Source: SZAS-103 sp038316385
GTDB lineage: Bacteria > Pseudomonadota > Gammaproteobacteria > Xanthomonadales > Xanthomonadaceae
Length of the DNA: 64,000 bases
Assembly (NCBI GenBank): GCA_038316385.1
Contig: JBBQAN010000010.1
Span: 54,668 to 118,667 of the forward strand
Reading direction: 5' to 3'
Shown here: positions 35,446 to 44,181 of the stretch, in pieces
How the letters are laid out: each line of letters starts with the position of its first letter
Numbering within the stretch: position 1 is the first letter of the stretch
Made by a program: the position numbers and the translations under genes
The notes under the pieces: generated by a model
The model's input: only the letters and a program-made list of their open reading frames with translations
Database searches by the model: none
Told to the model about the DNA's origin: nothing

Positions 35446-35826
35446 TCAGTGCAGCGTGCGGGGGACGGCGAGCGTGAATGCAGGAATCGGCGCCTCGAAA
35501 CGGGTGCCGTCGTCGGCGAGCATGCCGTAACTACCCTGCATCGTGCCAACACTGGTTTCCAGCACCGCGCCCGATGTGTACTCGAACTGCTCGCCTGGAC
35601 GCAGCCACGGCTGTTCGCCAACCACGCCGTCGCCGCGCACTTCTTCGACGCGACCGTTGGCATCCGTGATCACCCAGTGACGGTCGAGCAGGCGCGCGGG
35701 AACCTCACCCGCGTTGCGGATGCTGATCGTGTAGGCGAACACAAAGCGATCCTCGCCGGGACGCGATTGCTCGTCGAGGAAGCGCGTGGTGATCTCGATA
35801 TCGAAGGCGTAAACGGACTTGGTCAT
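35446..35826 (-). CDS. apaG: ApaG family protein
   Basis: 126 residues of the fibronectin-III-like ApaG/DUF525 fold: YTISIRNAG, HWVITDANGRVEEVRGDGVVGEQP and GSYGMLADDG are diagnostic. ApaG binds pyrophosphate-type ligands in some species; its cellular role is not fixed. It is 13 bases upstream of apaH and 9 bases downstream of rsmA, in the standard operon order. Confidence 0.95.
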   Translation of the reverse strand: MTKSVYAFDIEITTRFLDEQSRPGEDRFVFAYTISIRNAGEVPARLLDRHWVITDANGRVEEVRGDGVVGEQPWLRPGEQFEYTSGAVLETSVGTMQGSYGMLADDGTRFEAPIPAFTLAVPRTLH

Positions 35827-35835
35827 GCTGTCATT

Positions 35836-36648
35836 TTACGGCATCGCGGCCGCATGCTGACGACGGCTTGCAAGATGATTGGCCAAAGCGACGAATTGCG
35901 GTACCGCGAGTTCTTCTGCACGCGCCTTCGGGCTGATGCCGGTGGCGGCGAAATCGGCATCGTCGCACAACACGGACAACGCGTTGCGCAGGGTCTTGCG
36001 GCGTTGGCCGAACGCATCGCGCACGACCTGCGCGAACAGCGCGCGATCCGCGATGCCTATGGATTCCGCCGCGCGTGGCAGCAGCCGCACCACCGCCGAA
36101 TCGACCTGCGGCGGCGGCCGGAATGCGGCGGGAGGCACCTCGAACAACGGCACGACTTCGCACCAGGCTTGCAGGGTCACGCTCAGGCGCCCATAGACCT
36201 TCCCCCCTGGCGTCGCGGCCATGCGCTCGACGACTTCCTTCTGCAGCATGAAATGCATGTCACGCACGACTGCAGCGTGCTCGAGTACATGGAACAGAAT
36301 CGGCGTGGAAATGTTGTAGGGCAGGTTGCCGACCAGCCGCAGCATGCCGCCATTGGCAAGTGCGGTGAAGTCCGCTTTCAGTACGTCTGCATGGATCACT
36401 TCGAGCGTGTTGCCGTTGCCACCCAGTGCGCGCAGATGAGCGAGCAGATCGCGATCGAGTTCGATCACGGTCAGCGCGTGGTGGCGGCGCAGCAACGGTA
36501 CGGTCAGCGCGCCTTGGCCGGGGCCGATCTCCACGAGATGTTCGCCGGGCTGCGGGTTCACCGCGCGCACGATGCGCTCGATGATGCCGGCATCGTGCAG
36601 GAAGTGCTGGCCGAGTTGCTTTTTCGCGACGTGACGCGACTCAACCAT
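35836..36648 (-). CDS. rsmA: RsmA (KsgA), 16S rRNA dimethyladenosine transferase
   Basis: 270 residues with the start KKQLGQHFLHD, SAM motif EIGPGQGALT and catalytic NLPYNISTP. It dimethylates A1518 and A1519 of 16S rRNA during 30S maturation. ATG 36648 overlaps by 8 bases the stop of the upstream membrane-protein gene, which separates it from pdxA; in E. coli the two are adjacent. Confidence 0.96.
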   Translation of the reverse strand: MVESRHVAKKQLGQHFLHDAGIIERIVRAVNPQPGEHLVEIGPGQGALTVPLLRRHHALTVIELDRDLLAHLRALGGNGNTLEVIHADVLKADFTALANGGMLRLVGNLPYNISTPILFHVLEHAAVVRDMHFMLQKEVVERMAATPGGKVYGRLSVTLQAWCEVVPLFEVPPAAFRPPPQVDSAVVRLLPRAAESIGIADRALFAQVVRDAFGQRRKTLRNALSVLCDDADFAATGISPKARAEELAVPQFVALANHLASRRQHAAAMP

Positions 36649-37177
36649 GCGGCACGGCGATTGCTGCGGGTTGCGGGGCTGACGGCAGCGCCAGCAGTCT
36701 GTTGAGTTGCTGCGGCAGGATCGTGGCGTACACAGCGATCAACGCGAAGCTGACCGCACACGCAAGAACCCACCAACCGCGCGCGCGCGCATGGTCGCCG
36801 CGCAGCAAGGGCGTATCGCGCAGCACCCAACTGCCCGGCGGTGGAAATTGCAGCGAGCCGAAGATGCGGCGCGCATACCATCCCGCATATGCGGCTGTCG
36901 CGAAAAGAACGATCGCCAATCCGTAGAACACCAGGCGCATGCGATGGATCATCACGTTCACATCGCCGACGTCGATCCATTGTTTGAGCGCGGGCAGTCC
37001 GAACAGGAACAGCAACAACGCCGTCACGACCATTGCCGCCATCAGCCATTTCGCTTTGCGGCTATGGGCGGGATCGCTGCGCATGATGTCGCCGTTGGTG
37101 CGCGTGGATGCGGCGTCGTGATCGTTCGCGTTCATCGGCAGGCTCGATGGGTTGTCACTCGATGATTTGTCATTCAA
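36641..37177 (-). CDS. Unknown membrane protein inserted between pdxA and rsmA
   Basis: 178 residues that I do not recognise. A polar N-terminus (~45 residues) is followed by three hydrophobic segments (AAMVVTALLLFLFGLPALK; LVFYGLAIVLFATAAYAGWY; WWVLACAVSFALIAVYATIL), giving a small three-helix inner-membrane protein with a loop between helices 2 and 3 (RRIFGSLQFPPPGSWVLRDT). ATG 37177 overlaps the pdxA stop (ATGA) and its own stop overlaps rsmA, so it is tightly coupled in an operon for outer-membrane biogenesis and RNA modification. In-frame starts 15 and 32 codons later are possible. Base composition matches its neighbours. Confidence 0.75.
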   Translation of the reverse strand: MNDKSSSDNPSSLPMNANDHDAASTRTNGDIMRSDPAHSRKAKWLMAAMVVTALLLFLFGLPALKQWIDVGDVNVMIHRMRLVFYGLAIVLFATAAYAGWYARRIFGSLQFPPPGSWVLRDTPLLRGDHARARGWWVLACAVSFALIAVYATILPQQLNRLLALPSAPQPAAIAVPHG

Positions 37178-38196
37178 CTGCGAGAGTTGGAAGTCTGCGC
37201 CATTGCGGTCGCGACGGCGATGGCGTGCAGCAGGCTGGAAGGATCGGCGCGGCCACTGCCGGCAAGCTCCAGCGCGGTGCCGTGATCGACCGCAACGCGC
37301 GGATATGGCAATCCGAGGGTGATATTCACCGCATCCTCGAAGCCTGCGTGCTTGAGTACCGGCAGTCCCTGGTCGTGATACATCGTCAGGACTGCATCAC
37401 AATCGAGTAGATGGCGCGGCAGGAAAGCGGTGTCGGCCGGCAACGGGCCGATCAGACGCATGCCTTCGCTGCGCAGGACATCGAGTGCCGGGGTGATCGT
37501 CTCGATTTCTTCGTGGCCGAGGTAGCCCTGCTCGCCCGCGTGCGGATTCAGTCCCAGCACGGTGATCCGCGGCTGCGCGATGCCGAAACGGTCGCGGAGG
37601 TCGGCGTCGAGGATGCGCAGGGTGCGCGTCAACCCGTCGCGGGTAATCGCATCGGACACATCGCGCAGCGGCAGATGGGTCGTCGCCAGCGCCACGCGCA
37701 GCGGTTGCCGTTGCGGATCGTTCTCGGAAATGACTGCCGCGAGCATCATCACCACATAGCAGCCTGCCTGTTCGGCAAGCAACTCGGTCGTGCCCCGGTA
37801 AGCGATGCCACCGGTATTGATTGTGGCCTTGTGCACCGGACCGGTCACCAGCGCATCGGCCTGTCCATCGAGACAGCGGCGTGCTCCCAGCAATAATGCA
37901 TCGATCACGCTGCGCGCATTGGCCGGATCGGCTTGTCCGAACACGGTCGGCACGGACTGCTGGATCGGCAACACCGCGAGTTCGCCCAGGCTGGTGTCGG
38001 CATCCGGGTCGCGGATGCGCAACGGCAAACCGATGGCGCGCGCAGCCTGTAACAAAGTTTCGGGATCGGCGAGCGTCACGATTTTCGCGAGGTGGTGCTG
38101 TTGCGCGATTCGCACGCAAAGCTCCGGGCCGATTCCCGCTGGCTCGCCTGCAACCAGCACCAGTCGAGGGGATTTACCGATCATGTCGCTCGGCAT
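37174..38196 (-). CDS. pdxA: PdxA, 4-hydroxythreonine-4-phosphate dehydrogenase
   Basis: 340 residues of the pyridoxal-phosphate pathway. The three metal-binding His motifs are visible: VTGPVHKATIN, NPHAGEQGYLGHEE and MYHDQGLPVLK; the N-terminal GEPAGIGPEL is typical. An in-frame ATG at 38184 (MIGKSPRL) is an alternative start. It lies 86 bases downstream of surA, a gap holding a short hairpin repeat. Confidence 0.95.
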   Translation of the reverse strand: MPSDMIGKSPRLVLVAGEPAGIGPELCVRIAQQHHLAKIVTLADPETLLQAARAIGLPLRIRDPDADTSLGELAVLPIQQSVPTVFGQADPANARSVIDALLLGARRCLDGQADALVTGPVHKATINTGGIAYRGTTELLAEQAGCYVVMMLAAVISENDPQRQPLRVALATTHLPLRDVSDAITRDGLTRTLRILDADLRDRFGIAQPRITVLGLNPHAGEQGYLGHEEIETITPALDVLRSEGMRLIGPLPADTAFLPRHLLDCDAVLTMYHDQGLPVLKHAGFEDAVNITLGLPYPRVAVDHGTALELAGSGRADPSSLLHAIAVATAMAQTSNSRS

Positions 38197-38200
38197 GTGC

Positions 38201-38259
38201 CCTCACCCCACCACCGGCTCCGCCTGCGGTTCCCGCCTCTCCCGCTTTGCAAGAGAGGG
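38201..38259. repeat. Short hairpin repeat between surA and pdxA (REP-like)
   Basis: The gap has a cctcaccccaccaccggctc block (38201-38220) followed by a hairpin with arms CCTCTC (38236-38241) and GAGAGG (38253-38258) around CCGCTTTGCAA. The combination of a CCTCACCCC block and a CTCTCCCGCTTTGC hairpin resembles the intergenic repeat common in Xanthomonas and relatives, in a degenerate form. There is only one copy in this window. It could also attenuate transcription between surA and pdxA, but no T tract is seen. Confidence 0.5.
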
Positions 38260-38282
38260 ACGCCGGCGTCGCTTCGCGAACA

Positions 38283-39602
38283 TCAGGTTTTGTCGGACAG
38301 TCGGACGTCCACGTAAGCTTCCGAACGCAGTTGCCGCAGGAAGCTGTCGTATTCGTCCTGCGATTTGCGCCGGAGGATATTCTGTCGCGCGGCTTCGCGT
38401 GCGGCCTGGGTGCTGGCATCGGTGGTGCGCTCGCCCAGTCGCTTTAGCACATGCCAGCCGATATCGCTCTGGAACGGTTGCGATATCTCGCCGTCCTTGA
38501 GCTGCTGAACCTGGGTCGCCACGGCGCTACCCCATGCATCGACCGGAAACCAGCCCATGTCGCCGCCTTTCTCGCTGGTGGCGGTGTCGTCGGAATCCTT
38601 TTTCGCGAGCGTTGCGAAATCGGCCCCGGCAACCAGTTGCGCACGCAGCGCATCGATCTTGGCCTTGGCTTGCTCGGCAGTCATGCCGGCGCCGACTTTC
38701 ACCATCAGATTCTGCGCATGGTATTCGGTGACTTTTTGCGAGGCGACCTGGCCCGCATCGCGCGCTTCCACGAGCTTGAGCAGCTGGAAACCGCTGGCGC
38801 CGCGGATCGGCTGGCTCACTTCGCCAGGTTTCATGGACTTGATGATGGTGGTGAAAGCAGGCGGCACTTCGTCAAGACTGCGCCAGCCCAGATCGCCGCC
38901 TTCGAGCGCATTCTGGCTGTCGGAATAGCGGATCGCCGCCGCTGCAAAATCCATCTTGCCCTGGTCGATCAGCGTCTTGATGCCGTCAACCTTGCCCTGT
39001 GCGGTTTTGACCTGCTCCGGCGTCGCGCCTTCCGGCACTGCAACCAGAATATGCGCCAGGTGCACCTGCGGGCCGCCAGCGTGTTCGGCAGCGAGTTCGT
39101 TGTCGATTTCGGAATCGCTGACCGCGACGCGGCTCTGGATCACCGACTGCTGCATTTTCTGGATGGTGATCTCGTCGCGCACCGACTTGCGGAATTCCTC
39201 GTAAGTCATACCGTCGGCGGTAACCCGCTGCCGCATCTGCTCGGGGGTCATCTTGTTTTGTTCACCCATGCGCTGGATGCCCAGATCCAGCTCGGCGTCG
39301 CTGACCTTGATGCCCGAATCGTTGGCCCGCGCGAGTTGCAGCCGCGCAAGCACGAGCCGTTCGAGCACCTGTTTTTGCAGCACGTCCTCGGGCGGCAATT
39401 GGCCGGCTTGGCCCGAGTACTGCTGCTTGATGTTCATCTCGGCGCGATCGAGTTCGCTCTTGAGGATTACATCGTCGTCCACCACCGCCACGATGCGGTC
39501 GATCTGCCCGCTGGTTGCGGGCGCAAGAGCCTGCGCGTGTGCGGCCGGAATGGCGTACAGAAAGGTCAGTGGCAACAACAGCGTCAGCATCGGTTTCAGC
39601 AT
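38283..39602 (-). CDS. surA: SurA, periplasmic chaperone / peptidyl-prolyl isomerase
   Basis: 439 residues: a signal peptide (ending AHAQA), the SurA N-terminal chaperone domain (IVAVVDDDVILKSELD), two parvulin domains (about residues 185-285 and 298-395; HILVAVPEG in the first, and GGDLGWRS / GGDMGWFP marking the ends of each) and a C-terminal helix. It escorts outer-membrane proteins, including LptD encoded just upstream. It starts 45 bases after the lptD stop. Confidence 0.95.
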   Translation of the reverse strand: MLKPMLTLLLPLTFLYAIPAAHAQALAPATSGQIDRIVAVVDDDVILKSELDRAEMNIKQQYSGQAGQLPPEDVLQKQVLERLVLARLQLARANDSGIKVSDAELDLGIQRMGEQNKMTPEQMRQRVTADGMTYEEFRKSVRDEITIQKMQQSVIQSRVAVSDSEIDNELAAEHAGGPQVHLAHILVAVPEGATPEQVKTAQGKVDGIKTLIDQGKMDFAAAAIRYSDSQNALEGGDLGWRSLDEVPPAFTTIIKSMKPGEVSQPIRGASGFQLLKLVEARDAGQVASQKVTEYHAQNLMVKVGAGMTAEQAKAKIDALRAQLVAGADFATLAKKDSDDTATSEKGGDMGWFPVDAWGSAVATQVQQLKDGEISQPFQSDIGWHVLKRLGERTTDASTQAAREAARQNILRRKSQDEYDSFLRQLRSEAYVDVRLSDKT

Positions 39603-39647
39603 GGAATGTCGGCTCCGGGGCGCCCTGCAAGGCGCAGTACGAGTGGC

Positions 39648-41915
39648 TTAACGGGTATAACCAAGGATATCACGGTCGAGCAGTTGCTCTGTGCCCTGAC
39701 CGAACGATCCGAGCCCTTTCAACTCGATCTCAACGAACAGCGCAATGTTCTTGTCGCCGAACACATCGCGTACGTAATCGCGGGCCAGCACGCGCACCGC
39801 CATGCAGCAATCCCCCCATTCGACGCCAGCCAATGCCTCCACTGTGCTGCTTGGGGGGAGCAGCGAATAATCCCAACGACCGAGCAGACGCCAGTTGTCG
39901 TTGAGCGGATAGTTGAATGAAATTTCGGTTTCCTTGAGCAGTCCCGGCCGATAGCGATAAGCGGCGTTCACCACACCGCCCCGCCCGAAACGATACTGCC
40001 CGCGCAAGGACGCCAGATCGGTGCGGTTGTCGTGGGCGTCGTACAGATATGAGGCACCAATCGTCCAGCGGTCGTCCAGATTCAGGTCGGCATCAGCCAC
40101 AAAGTCGCTATTCGCGAGATTCATGAACGGCACGCCGGGAAGCTGCACGCGCGGCGGGTCGAAATAATGGATCTGGCCGAAGCTTGCGGTCAGCCATTCG
40201 CTACCGTCGGCGGCATCCAGCAAGCGACTGGTGACTGCTGCGGTCAACTGGTTGGCGTCGGACTGGCGATCGGCCCCGGTGAAACGATTGGTGCGAAACA
40301 ATTGCTCGTAGCTGAAAGTGTAATCCTGGCCATCGAAGATCGGGATATCGTTTTGATTGCGGTACGGCACGCGCAAATAGAACAATCGCGGTTCCAGCGT
40401 ATTCACGAACGCGTGTCCGAACACGGTGGTATCGCGATCGAAATAAGCGCCGGCATCGAGATCGAAGATTGGTGTGCCGTGCGTTGGGCTGGCATTGCCG
40501 CCGGCGACCACCGGCGCATCGAGGTTGTACGCCGTATAACGGTAACCGAGTTCGGGTTTCACGTACCACGCGGCATGCTCGAACGGCAGGCTGATATAGG
40601 GATACAGGTCAACGCGACTGCCGCCATCAAGCACCGGATGCTCGAAGCGCACCACCTCGCTCTTGACGCCCAGCACGATCTGTTCGGCGACCGGTTGCTG
40701 CCAGCGAAAATACAAATCCGGCAAGCGTTGGTAGGGTTCATACGCGTTGGTCAGCGAAGGGTCCGTCAGTTGCCAGACCTGCAGGAATGCGCCCGCAGTC
40801 CAGTAACGGCCCCGGCCGTACACGCCGGCAGTGCTGGGCAACAGGCCGATCGCTGCGCCGTTCGCCTGATAGCTGAAGTCTTCCAGATAGCGCGAGTCGC
40901 TGACGCGATTTACATCAATGTTCGCCGACCAATGCGGCGACAATGTGGTAATGGATTTGATGTCCACAGAACCGCGATCAGCGCCCGTCACGCGGTCGCT
41001 CGGCAACCACGTCGCGTCGATGGTGCCGCGACTGCTCGCGGTCAGATAGCGGAATTCGCCGTCGAGCATCAGGCCGCGATCGCCGTACAAGCGCCCGCTC
41101 AGGGTCAAATCGTAATTCGGCGCAAGATTGAAGTAGTACGGCAGCACGAACAGGAAACCGTTGTGGCTGGAATAACCGATGTTCGGGGTCAGGAAGCCGC
41201 TTTTGCGATCGTTGTCGAGTGAGAAACTGAAATACGGCAAGTACAGAACAGGCACATTGCCGATCCGCACCGTCGCGCCGTGTGCGGTAGCGACATTGGC
41301 CGCATGATCCATCTCGATTCGGTCACCGTGGATTTCCCATTTGCGATCACCTGGATCGCAGGTGGAATAGGTCGCGTCGGTGAATGTTTGCTGATCGCCT
41401 TCTACCTCGCCGTGCGCGCTTTTGCCATTGCCACGCAGCTTGCGCAGTTGGTACACGATCGGGTGCTCAACGGTTTCAAGCGTAGTGATGTTCTTGTCCA
41501 TGTCGCCATTGGCGCGATCGGCATTCATCCGCACCGTGCTGTCCTGATACTTGATCGAACCAACTGCTTGCCAGGTGTCCTGTGCGTGCTGGTAAGTGAC
41601 TCGATCGGCGAACATCCACTGATCGGCGTGGCGGAGTTCGACATTGCCCTGAAAGACGCTTGTGTCGATTTTGCTCAGATCGGCGCTGTCGGCTTGCAAA
41701 TCGGCGGGGCTGGTCTTGCGGTCGGCCGAGGTGCCCGCAGGCGCTTCGCCTGGCAATTGCGGAACCGCATCGCCATGGCACAGCAGCCATTCGTTGGCGG
41801 GATGCTTGGTCGCAGCGTGTTTGTGCTGACCGGGCTGGCCTGGCAGCTTCGCATGGGCAGTCGCCATCAATCCGATGGACAGGCTGAGCGATAACAGGCA
41901 AACGCGTGGACGCAC
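39648..41915 (-). CDS. lptD: LptD, LPS-assembly outer-membrane protein
   Basis: 755 residues: a signal peptide (LLSLSLSIGLMATAHA), an OstA-like periplasmic jellyroll (VTYQHAQDTWQAVGSIKYQ region) and a large C-terminal beta-barrel. The four cysteines needed for the inter-domain disulfides in E. coli have counterparts: one near the mature N-terminus (WLLCHGD), one in the N-domain (YSTCDPGD) and an adjacent pair near the C-terminus (WGDCCMAV). With LptE it inserts LPS in the outer leaflet. GTG 41915 is chosen because GAGGAAA lies 6 bases upstream and the signal peptide follows; ATG 42017 would add 34 residues ahead of it. First gene of the minus-strand operon. Confidence 0.94.
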   Translation of the reverse strand: MRPRVCLLSLSLSIGLMATAHAKLPGQPGQHKHAATKHPANEWLLCHGDAVPQLPGEAPAGTSADRKTSPADLQADSADLSKIDTSVFQGNVELRHADQWMFADRVTYQHAQDTWQAVGSIKYQDSTVRMNADRANGDMDKNITTLETVEHPIVYQLRKLRGNGKSAHGEVEGDQQTFTDATYSTCDPGDRKWEIHGDRIEMDHAANVATAHGATVRIGNVPVLYLPYFSFSLDNDRKSGFLTPNIGYSSHNGFLFVLPYYFNLAPNYDLTLSGRLYGDRGLMLDGEFRYLTASSRGTIDATWLPSDRVTGADRGSVDIKSITTLSPHWSANIDVNRVSDSRYLEDFSYQANGAAIGLLPSTAGVYGRGRYWTAGAFLQVWQLTDPSLTNAYEPYQRLPDLYFRWQQPVAEQIVLGVKSEVVRFEHPVLDGGSRVDLYPYISLPFEHAAWYVKPELGYRYTAYNLDAPVVAGGNASPTHGTPIFDLDAGAYFDRDTTVFGHAFVNTLEPRLFYLRVPYRNQNDIPIFDGQDYTFSYEQLFRTNRFTGADRQSDANQLTAAVTSRLLDAADGSEWLTASFGQIHYFDPPRVQLPGVPFMNLANSDFVADADLNLDDRWTIGASYLYDAHDNRTDLASLRGQYRFGRGGVVNAAYRYRPGLLKETEISFNYPLNDNWRLLGRWDYSLLPPSSTVEALAGVEWGDCCMAVRVLARDYVRDVFGDKNIALFVEIELKGLGSFGQGTEQLLDRDILGYTR

Positions 41916-42013
41916 GGAATTTCCTCGCCGAAAACCCGCATAGCTTGCCGTAATCGGAGGACGGTGGACAGAGGACGGAAGGAGCGTGCGCTGGGCGCAC
42001 GATGCACGATCAA

Positions 42014-42931
42014 TCAATCCAGCAACGCAGCCACATGCGCGACGCTACACGCGCGCAGCGCATCCATGCTGTAACCGCCTTCGAGCAGCGACACCATCCG
42101 ACCCTGCGCATGGCGCTCGGCAAGTTCACGCAATTGTGCGGTGATCCAGCCAAAATCGGCAGCCTCCGCGTCCAGTTGCGCGAGCGGATCAAGCCGGTGC
42201 GCGTCGAATCCTGCCGACACCAGCAGCAATTGCGGAGCGAACGCATCGATTGCCGGCAGCAGGTGTTCGGACCATGCCGCGCGAAATGCGTTGCTATCCG
42301 CATGCGGCGGCAGCGGCACGTTGTGGATATTGCCAACGCCGTGTTCACTGGCAGCACCGGTGCCCGGATACAGCGGCGACTGGTGCGAAGAAACATATTG
42401 CACACGCGCATCAGCGGCGAAAATGTCCTGGGTGCCGTTGCCGTGGTGGACGTCGAAATCGGCGATCGTCACCCGCTGCAATCCATGCGCTTCGATTGCG
42501 TGCGCTGCGGCGACCGCAATCGAATTGAACAGGCAGAAGCCCATCGCGGTGGCGTGCGTTGCATGATGTCCGGGCGGGCGTACGGCGCAGAATGCGCGTT
42601 TCGCATCGCCAGTCATCACCGCATCCACCGCCGCGACGCCGGCACCCGCGCAACGCAACGCAGCTTCGGCGGAGCCTTCCGACATCACTGTGTCGGGATC
42701 GAGCCGTCGATGTCCCTGCACGAGCTGATCGAGGACCGAGCTGATCAGCGCGTCGCGATGCACGCGCGCAAGTTGCTGAAGCGATGCTTCGGGAGCGAGC
42801 AACCATGGCAGCGTAGGAAACTCCGAGCGCAAGGCATTGAGCACCACCGCAAGCCGTTGTGGGCATTCCGCATGGCCATTGCCCGGATCGTGTCGCAGGC
42901 AGGCCGGATGCGTGTACAGCAGCGGATTCAT
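42014..42931 (-). CDS. Histone-deacetylase-family (acetoin utilisation-like) amidohydrolase
   Basis: 305-residue arginase/deacetylase-fold enzyme. The Zn-site and charge-relay motifs are present: RPPGHHA, DFDVHHGNGTQ and SAGFDAHRLDP, with the LEGGYS tyrosine loop. Bacterial members deacetylate small amides, polyamines or proteins; the substrate cannot be told from sequence. ATG 42931 overlaps the end of the PduO gene, so the two are coupled. lptD starts 99 bases downstream on the same strand. Confidence 0.9.
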   Translation of the reverse strand: MNPLLYTHPACLRHDPGNGHAECPQRLAVVLNALRSEFPTLPWLLAPEASLQQLARVHRDALISSVLDQLVQGHRRLDPDTVMSEGSAEAALRCAGAGVAAVDAVMTGDAKRAFCAVRPPGHHATHATAMGFCLFNSIAVAAAHAIEAHGLQRVTIADFDVHHGNGTQDIFAADARVQYVSSHQSPLYPGTGAASEHGVGNIHNVPLPPHADSNAFRAAWSEHLLPAIDAFAPQLLLVSAGFDAHRLDPLAQLDAEAADFGWITAQLRELAERHAQGRMVSLLEGGYSMDALRACSVAHVAALLD

Positions 42932-43482
42932 CCCTTGCGACGCTCGTGGTTCCACAGCACATCGCCATGGCCGCTCCCTTTCGCCAGCACGCGCGCGAGC
43001 ACGAACAACAGGTCGGACAAACGATTGAGATAGCGCACCGGCTGCGGACGTACCGCATCGTGGCGTGACAAGGTGACTGCTTCGCGTTCAGCGCGACGGG
43101 CGATCGTGCGTGCAAGGTGGCAATGCGCTGCTGCGATGCCGCCGCCGGGCAGAATGAATTCCTTCAGTGGCTCGAGATCGGCGTTGAAGCCGTCGAGCAA
43201 ATGTTCAAGACGTTCGATGTCGTTATCGTCGATCGCTGCGTGGCCGGGAATGCACAGTTCGCCGCCGAGATCGAACAACTGATGCTGCACCGCGATCAGG
43301 CAATCGCGCACGCCATCCGGCAGATCGACCGCGAGTACCACCCCGATGGCGGAGTTCAACTCATCGACGGTGCCATAGGCAGTAACGCGAGCGGAATCCT
43401 TCGCGACGCGGGTGCCATCGCCGAGGCCGGTGGTGCCATCGTCACCCGTGCGTGTATAGATCTTGGAGAGTCGATTTCCCAC
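42928..43482 (-). CDS. PduO-type cob(I)alamin adenosyltransferase
   Basis: 184 residues: the N-terminal IYTRTGDDGTTGLGDG ATP loop, then a helical bundle with AYGTVDELNS, the VQHQLFDLGGEL segment and the active-site RRAERE and RYLNRLSDLLFVLAR motifs. It makes adenosylcobalamin from ATP and cobalamin. I chose GTG 43482 (MGNRLSKIYTRTGDDG); the longer open frame upstream overlaps the DUF6580 gene. It lies between that membrane protein and a deacetylase-like enzyme. Confidence 0.94.
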   Translation of the reverse strand: MGNRLSKIYTRTGDDGTTGLGDGTRVAKDSARVTAYGTVDELNSAIGVVLAVDLPDGVRDCLIAVQHQLFDLGGELCIPGHAAIDDNDIERLEHLLDGFNADLEPLKEFILPGGGIAAAHCHLARTIARRAEREAVTLSRHDAVRPQPVRYLNRLSDLLFVLARVLAKGSGHGDVLWNHERRKG

Positions 43483-43498
43483 GACGAGCGCGGCTTGC

Positions 43499-44086
43499 TT
43501 ACGCGGTTTGCGCGCGCAACTGCGGGATGCGCGCGCGCAGCAGCGCGAAGCTGCCGAACAGGATCGCAGAGTAGAACAGCGTGCCGAGTACGGTCCACTG
43601 GAAGAACGGCAGTCCGGCCACATAGCACGCGCCGACGCTGCTCGCGCAGGCCGGTGCGAGCGTCGGATTCGCCGTCGCCCACACCGCGAAATTGGTGACT
43701 ACGAAAAACAGCACCGATCCGAGCAGCGAATAACCGAGCACGCGCGCGCCAACCACCCGCCCGCGCAGACCGAATCCGAGCAACGTGCACAATGCGATGC
43801 AGGCGTAAATCGACAGGAAGTGCACGTTGAGGAAATAGTCGAGATACACGCCGCCATTGATCAGCCCCAGCACGAGATCCGAGATCGCCAGCGCGATCAG
43901 CGGCACCGCAATGGCCCACGCACGCTTCACGAAATACGCGCCACCAAACAATGCAACCGCTTCGATCGGCGAGAAATTCGGCGGATGCGGAACCAGTCGC
44001 GACAACGCGGCGAGCAGAATCATCCCTGCCAACACGAGCGGGCCGATGGCGGGGGAACGGATGGTTTGCGTCATGGCGGTCTTCAT
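43499..44086 (-). CDS. DUF6580-like membrane protein next to cobalamin adenosyltransferase
   Basis: 195 residues, about six hydrophobic segments. The block HPPNFSPIEAVALFGGAYF near the N-terminus is the recognisable signature of DUF6580 membrane proteins, whose size and topology recall substrate-binding S components of ECF transporters. Cysteines occur in helix and loop positions (YACIALC; PACASSVGACY). It ends 17 bases before the PduO gene. An in-frame ATG at 44074 (MTQTIRSP) is an equally good start. Transport of a corrinoid is a guess from context, not demonstrated. Confidence 0.75.
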   Translation of the reverse strand: MKTAMTQTIRSPAIGPLVLAGMILLAALSRLVPHPPNFSPIEAVALFGGAYFVKRAWAIAVPLIALAISDLVLGLINGGVYLDYFLNVHFLSIYACIALCTLLGFGLRGRVVGARVLGYSLLGSVLFFVVTNFAVWATANPTLAPACASSVGACYVAGLPFFQWTVLGTLFYSAILFGSFALLRARIPQLRAQTA

Positions 44087-44181
44087 CGATGAGGGTGCGC
44101 GCAAACGGCAGCGCGTCGTGCGGATGATACCGCAACGCCCAAGCCATCGGCATGCTGCGGGTGTCGCGTTACCATGCGCGC

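Noticed and set aside
44087..44181. Cobalamin riboswitch upstream of the DUF6580/PduO genes
   Set aside because: The 95-base divergent gap is too short for the aptamer, and no B12-box-like sequence was recognised.
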